From: Erpobdella octoculata
Taxonomy: Eukaryota > Annelida > Clitellata > Hirudinida > Erpobdellidae
Direction of reading: 5' to 3'
Length of the DNA: 64,000 nt
Assembly (NCBI GenBank): GCA_963978895.1
Contig: OZ022241.1
Location: forward strand, 18,139,064 to 18,203,063
Part shown: positions 59,691 through 64,000 of the stretch, one piece after another
Layout: the number at the start of each line of letters is the position of its first letter
Numbering within the stretch: position 1 is the stretch's first letter
The notes under the pieces: generated by a model
The model's database searches: none
What the model saw: only the letters and a program-made list of their open reading frames with translations
What the model was told of the DNA's origin: nothing
Position numbers and translations under genes: made by a program

Positions 59691-60574
59691 ATGACCTCTA
59701 AAACTCAGAATTTCTGCTACAAGAAGTATGGTCGAAACCGTAATAAAGACAACCGAGTACTTTTACTTTGATATTGTTTTATTTTTTCTTGGTGTTCGGC
59801 TGCTAATTTATTGTTCTTAATGTTTTTTTTATTTGTCTTAAGGCATATTAACAAAACCGTCGCATTTAAAGAAACTGTTTTAGACATGGAGCGGGTTACG
59901 AAACTCGTACTTCTAAAACAAACTATTATTTTTCAAGTTTTAATTTCCATAATTTAAATTTTTAATTTATTCTCTTAAATTGTCTATTTCTATTCGAAAT
60001 GTGTTTAATTTTAATTTTCTTTATTCTTACTGTTCACTTCTATCGCTGTTGACAAATAGATCTTCATCGGGAACTACAGTAGCATCGGGAGCAACTCTTA
60101 AATGTTCTAAAGTGCTATAATTTTAGTTGTTTTAGTTATTTATGTTGTAATTAGACTTTATTTATGTTTTAAACATCATTTACGTTAAAACCCGGTCATT
60201 TTTCATAGAAATCGGCCGATGACGCTATACTAGAACTTTACCGCTATACTAGAACTTTACCTAGAACCGCCCCAATAAATAAAATAAACAAAATGTGAAA
60301 GACTGTAAATAATTTTTACGGCGCTATCTATTCTAATATATATTTTTATTGAATTATATATTTATGTATAAAAACATATATATTGATACATTTATTTATA
60401 TATGTATGGGCGCGTGTTTCGTATTTCAACAACTTTTGTGTTTCACGTACGTCGATCATTCTATCTGGTTGAGAGCTGGCTGCCGTACATCTGCCGGCAA
60501 TGTACGGACTAGCGTAGGTTGATAAACGGCGGTTTGCGGCCGTATATGCCGACTAAACCATATTCCGGGCCGAA
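59691..60574. other. Unassigned sequence
   Basis: No gene seen. A 20-bp direct repeat CGCTATACTAGAACTTTACC occurs twice at about 60222-60262. Confidence 0.4.
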
Positions 60575-61310
60575 TAAGATAAGATAACGTTTATTATAGT
60601 GCTCTAGAAGACTTTACGCCTATAGACAACCATTTCGAATTAAAAATAAATAAATAACAATAAAAATAATAATAAATAGAATAAAATAAAATAATGAAAA
60701 ATTATAATAATAGATAAATAAACTAATAAATAATTTTTATAGAAATCAGTATCCATGCCTGGATAGCGCTACTTTAAAGATGTGGTAGTCTCAGATGCTA
60801 CAGTGTCATCGTTCAAGTCATTCCATATATTTACCACTCTAGAACTAAAAAAAGCCTTTTTTATAGTCTTTTCTTGTTTTTTAAAAAGCTTGAATCTATG
60901 TCCCCTAGTGCTTTGAATCGGTGATTGTTTAAAAAACATTGCTGGTGTTAAATCCTCTTTTCCTGTTATTATCTTGTAGGCTTCGATCAAGTCACTCCTA
61001 CTTCTCCTTTTTTCTAGAGTTTTTAAGCCACATTGTTTTAATCTTTTTTCGTAAGGTTACTGGCTTAAATGCTTAATCAACTTTGTAGCCCTCCTTTGTA
61101 CCTTCTCCAACACTACAATGTCCTTTTTTAAAACAGGACTCCAAGCTTGTACACAATATTCTAGATGTGGTCTTACCAAACATTTGTATAGCCTGATAAT
61201 TATTTCCTGGTTTCGACTTATTATTGTTCTTTTAAACAATCCTAAAATCTTATTGGCTCGCTTTGCTGCTTCCGCACACTGTCTTGATGGTTTGCCGCTA
61301 TTGTGATATC
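60575..61310 (-). pseudogene. CR1-type LINE, 3' end with RT C-terminus
   Basis: Minus strand: [53 protein letters not shown], a stop, then KTLEKRRSRSDLIEAYKIIT, and IKKAFFSSRVVNIWNDLND. This is the standard C-terminal region of CR1 reverse transcriptases. A TAA within LSIQPYEKRL-like text and 5' truncation make it dead. The 3' end carries TTATCTTATCTTATT-type repeats near 60575. Confidence 0.8.
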
Positions 61311-61643
61311 GCTATCTGGGCTAACTAGTCATCTCATTAAAGCGTCTTTGGAGTTGTGTAGTGTTAAATTAAATAATTTAAAACAACAAACAACCTGTAA
61401 CTATTTTAAATCATAACTTTTTTTATGACTGTTAGTTGATTTAAAAAAAAATAAAACTTCTGATTACTCTTTGTTGTGTGTATATGTAATTCTGAAAAAA
61501 TGTAACTTTTTCTCTTATGCGGCTCACCCACGTATGCGACCGATTTTACGTGGCAATGGGGTAGTCGCATAAGAGAGGTTCTACTGTATTGAATTTTCTT
61601 TGCTTGGTGTTACTCTTTGCTTCCAGGAGGCTTTCCCTTAGTG
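61311..61643. other. Transposon-end fragments
   Basis: 61500-61586 contains two related copies of TCTTATGCGGCT / TCGCATAAGAGA in inverted arrangement and ends GGTTCTACTG before TA, a CAGTAGAACC-type terminus of a Tc1/mariner-class MITE. The other end was not found. Confidence 0.4.
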
Positions 61644-62157
61644 CAGGGTTGTCCAACCTTCATGCTATTGTGGGCCGCATAAAAAATGTTTAGACCATTG
61701 GCGCGCCAAGAATATTTTAGCACTTAATATGGCATAATTATGATATATGTTTGCCATATAAAACTGTCATAAAATAAGACTATATATAAAAGACAATTAT
61801 AAGTGTTTTCCAAGAAATAAAAATAAACTTCGGTGGTAACTGCTATAAACAGCTTTATTGCTATAATATTATTTTAACATAGTGTCATAGTATTTCAGTT
61901 AAAGTTAAGTAGTAAGTAAGTATTCTACCGACTTAGTGTCTTAGTTAGCACTAAAACTAGTGACAGTCATTCGATTGATTCTGTTCCATTTTATTCTAAT
62001 GATCCATTCTATTCTATTGAATGAAGACTTTCTAATCTAGTGCGAGCACTGCGGAATAGGTTTTTCTCTAATAATACCGGCAATGTCAACATCAATGCTT
62101 GTGGTTAAAAGTCGGATACAAAAAACGATAGTGCCATCGTGGAGCGATTTTCCTGAC
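61644..62157 (-). mobile_element. hAT element 3' part with CAGGGTTGTCCAA terminus
   Basis: Begins CAGGGTTGTCCAACCTTCAT, then GGGCCGCAT, the same TIR family as at 23239. On the minus strand an AATAAA lies near 61853, so this looks like the 3' end of a minus-oriented element. Its right limit is unknown. The 8 bp outside (CCTTAGTG, 61636-61643) equal the 8 bp outside the TIR at 23240-23247. Confidence 0.5.
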
Positions 62158-62165
62158 TTGACATG

Positions 62166-62413
62166 CAGTGGCGCAGCCAGAAATTGTTTTCGGGGGGGGG
62201 GGGGGGGGCACGGGGGAGAAACTGATTAGTAGGGAGTTTTCTGAAAAATTTACCATCCACAAAAGTCATGGGTTAACGACAATTTAAGTAATAATTAATA
62301 ACAAAGAACCATAAGACATTTAAATTGAAACAATTTATTACAATATCAAATTCAGCCAACGTTTTTTCTGATAAAAAATGAAAATCCCCCGTGACCCCCT
62401 GGCTGCGCCACTG
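62166..62413. mobile_element. hAT-derived MITE
   Basis: TIRs CAGTGGCGCAGCCAG (62166) and the complement CTGGCTGCGCCACTG (ends 62413) enclose about 220 bp. The interior matches about 24487-24600 of the tandem unit, including ACCATAAGACATTTAAATTG, so it is a deletion derivative of that hAT. Flanking 8-mers do not match. Confidence 0.7.
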
Positions 62414-62454
62414 CTCACAAGTGAGAAATTAAGTGAAAGATTGAAAATTTGCGC

Positions 62455-62576
62455 AGAAGTTTTATTTAAGTATGAAAAGGATTTTTATAATATGAAAAGG
62501 ATTTTTTTTAAATATGAAAAGGTTTTTTTAAAATATGAAAAGGTTTTATTAAAATATGAAAAGGTTTATTAAAGTA
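62455..62576. repeat. Short tandem repeat, about 21-bp period
   Basis: Five to six units of the form AAATATGAAAAGGTTTTTTT, giving a repeated KYEK peptide in one frame. Confidence 0.75.
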
Positions 62577-64000
62577 GCCCTACGGTCGAGCGAGCAAATG
62601 CCACTATGAACTCACGTTTAAAAGATTTAAGATGCTAGACTGTTTTGCGGTTTTCTTCTACGCAAATGCATGCATACTACTGTTACATGTGCTTCTATTA
62701 TTTAGGTATGCAATGCTTTTCAGTTGGGTTTCTTAGACCACAGTGTCGCCACATTCAAACATATTGTATCTTTCCAATCGCGTTATTTTAGATTTATGTC
62801 CACTTGAAATTGCAGTTCATTTTTTTACTTAAAACCAGGAATTTGTTTACTTCCCAATTTAGAAATAATGATGTTGTGACATTGATGCCTGTGTCCACCA
62901 CTGGTGTTTCATCGATGGTTCATTGTTGAAAACAGTTGGTCAGTTTGTTTCTATTACAACTAGATTGCTGATGGAGTTTAAATTATTCAATTAACTTTTT
63001 GCAGAAACAGTTTTGCAATTTATATTTGTTGCTTAAATTTGTTGATTTACACTTGCTGCATAATTCAACAGAATTTTGAGGTTATTTCTATTTTATTATT
63101 AAGCTGACAATTACTGCTTTAATTAATGATAAGTAAAATGAGAACATAAATGCTGAACGATTCTGGCCATAAACTGTAACCCCCAAATCACCCTCAATTT
63201 AAACTTCGGTGAAATTTCTCTTTCGACAAGCTGCGACAAATATTTGTCATTTCAATCGAACTCGTGCTATGTTTGTGAACTTTCTTGACAACGTGGGTGG
63301 TGGTTTATCTTTTTTATATGACATCAATCAAGATTCGAGCTCACATCATGGACAGGGTCATTTTTCAATTTGCTGGTCTTTTGTCGATCGACATTGGCGG
63401 AGACAGCATTTGAAGCAGGAGGTTCAAAACTCGGAAATAAGCTTCCTCCATTCATCATAAATGCCACTTTAGCGAAAAGGCGCTCACAAACTGCAGACAA
63501 TATTTTTTCAGCGGTTGTGATGTATTTTTTTTTAAATTTTCTAAATGTTTAAAAGATTTTTTTTAAACAAACGATGTTATAAACAGAACGTTTGTCGATG
63601 TTTTGTAAATACTAGTTTTTTTATCCACAACATAAGTAGTTTTGATAATTTTTTTTAAGAAGACTGTGATTCTAATCCAAGTAGTATTTTTAAACTATTT
63701 AGTTTTTATACTAAACTTTTAGCCTAGCTTTTACTCATTAGTTCATGGTCTTTTCCTCAACAACTGATGTAGCGATATGCGTGTGTGTGTTATGTGCTGT
63801 GCGGTTTAGTGTATCGTTGTTAATAAATATTTAGAGTTAAGAGGATTGTATCGGAAATACTGCAATACTGATTCAACCTTAGAAGAAGCAGTGTGACACA
63901 ATCTTTTAATACCTTCTGATCAACGGGCAGATAAAGTTGGTAAACAATCAAGCAATCATTAATAAAAATTTAGAAACCGTTTTTAATGAAGCTCAAAGGT
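62577..64000. other. Unassigned AT-rich sequence
   Basis: Small open frames (63209-63460, 63370-63552) show no known motif. No RNA gene or element end recognised. Confidence 0.35.

Noticed and set aside
63209..63552. Small plus-strand ORFs as genes
   Set aside because: No recognisable domain, short, and overlapping frames give equally plausible open stretches.

Overview
The window reads as nuclear DNA of an AT-rich invertebrate animal. One spliced gene for a neurexin-like synaptic receptor (minus strand, about 9.7-11.5 kb) is visible, and an intronless, broken ZYG-11/ZER-1-like copy lies at 56.5-58.0 kb. Almost everything else is mobile DNA and microsatellite: hAT, pogo/Tigger, Helitron, Penelope-like, Ty3-like LTR, CR1/Jockey-type LINEs and one LINE with a restriction-like endonuclease. 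No bacterial operons, rRNA or CRISPR were seen. The exact phylum cannot be fixed from the sequence.

Layout. 0.56-5.88 kb is a four-level nest: an old hAT element holds a CR1/L2-like LINE, which holds an LTR retrotransposon with a perfect 5-bp target duplication, which holds a Penelope-like (PLE) fragment in its 3' LTR. The LTR element keeps one 626-codon ORF: Gag (SCAN-like region, zinc knuckle), a retropepsin-like region, a stretch that looks like a captured piece of host translation factor eIF4B, and a short pol tail. 6.1-6.45 kb is a foldback repeat. 6.48-9.09 kb is a pogo/Tigger transposon with TA target site, itself hit by a LINE. 9.7-11.5 kb is the neurexin-like gene. 12.1-15.3 kb is an intact 1063-codon LINE ORF with a restriction-like endonuclease, flanked on both sides by ATGT arrays. 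16-20.9 kb holds decayed hAT and Helitron-like pieces.

20,885-53,278 is a head-to-tail array of three nearly identical units of about 10.8 kb. Each carries a Helitron end, a PLE fragment with a hammerhead-ribozyme fold, two hAT transposase fragments, a (CATA)n array, an internally deleted Helitron with helicase remnants, several CTAG-ended repeats with an 18-bp purine-rich minisatellite, and the 5' part of a LINE. The breakpoint falls inside the LINE's ORF2, so units 1 and 2 end in a chimeric endonuclease ORF. Unit 3 runs on into the complete ORF2 (endonuclease plus reverse transcriptase) and ends at 55,557 in poly(A).

55.5-64 kb holds further Helitron-like repeats, the ZYG-11-like pseudogene, a CR1 3' fragment, hAT ends and a hAT-derived MITE. 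The last 1.4 kb shows nothing recognisable.

The elements most likely to have been active recently are the LTR element (one difference noticed between its LTRs), the endonuclease-bearing LINE at 12.1-15.3 kb, and the LINE whose intact ORF2 ends at 55,406.
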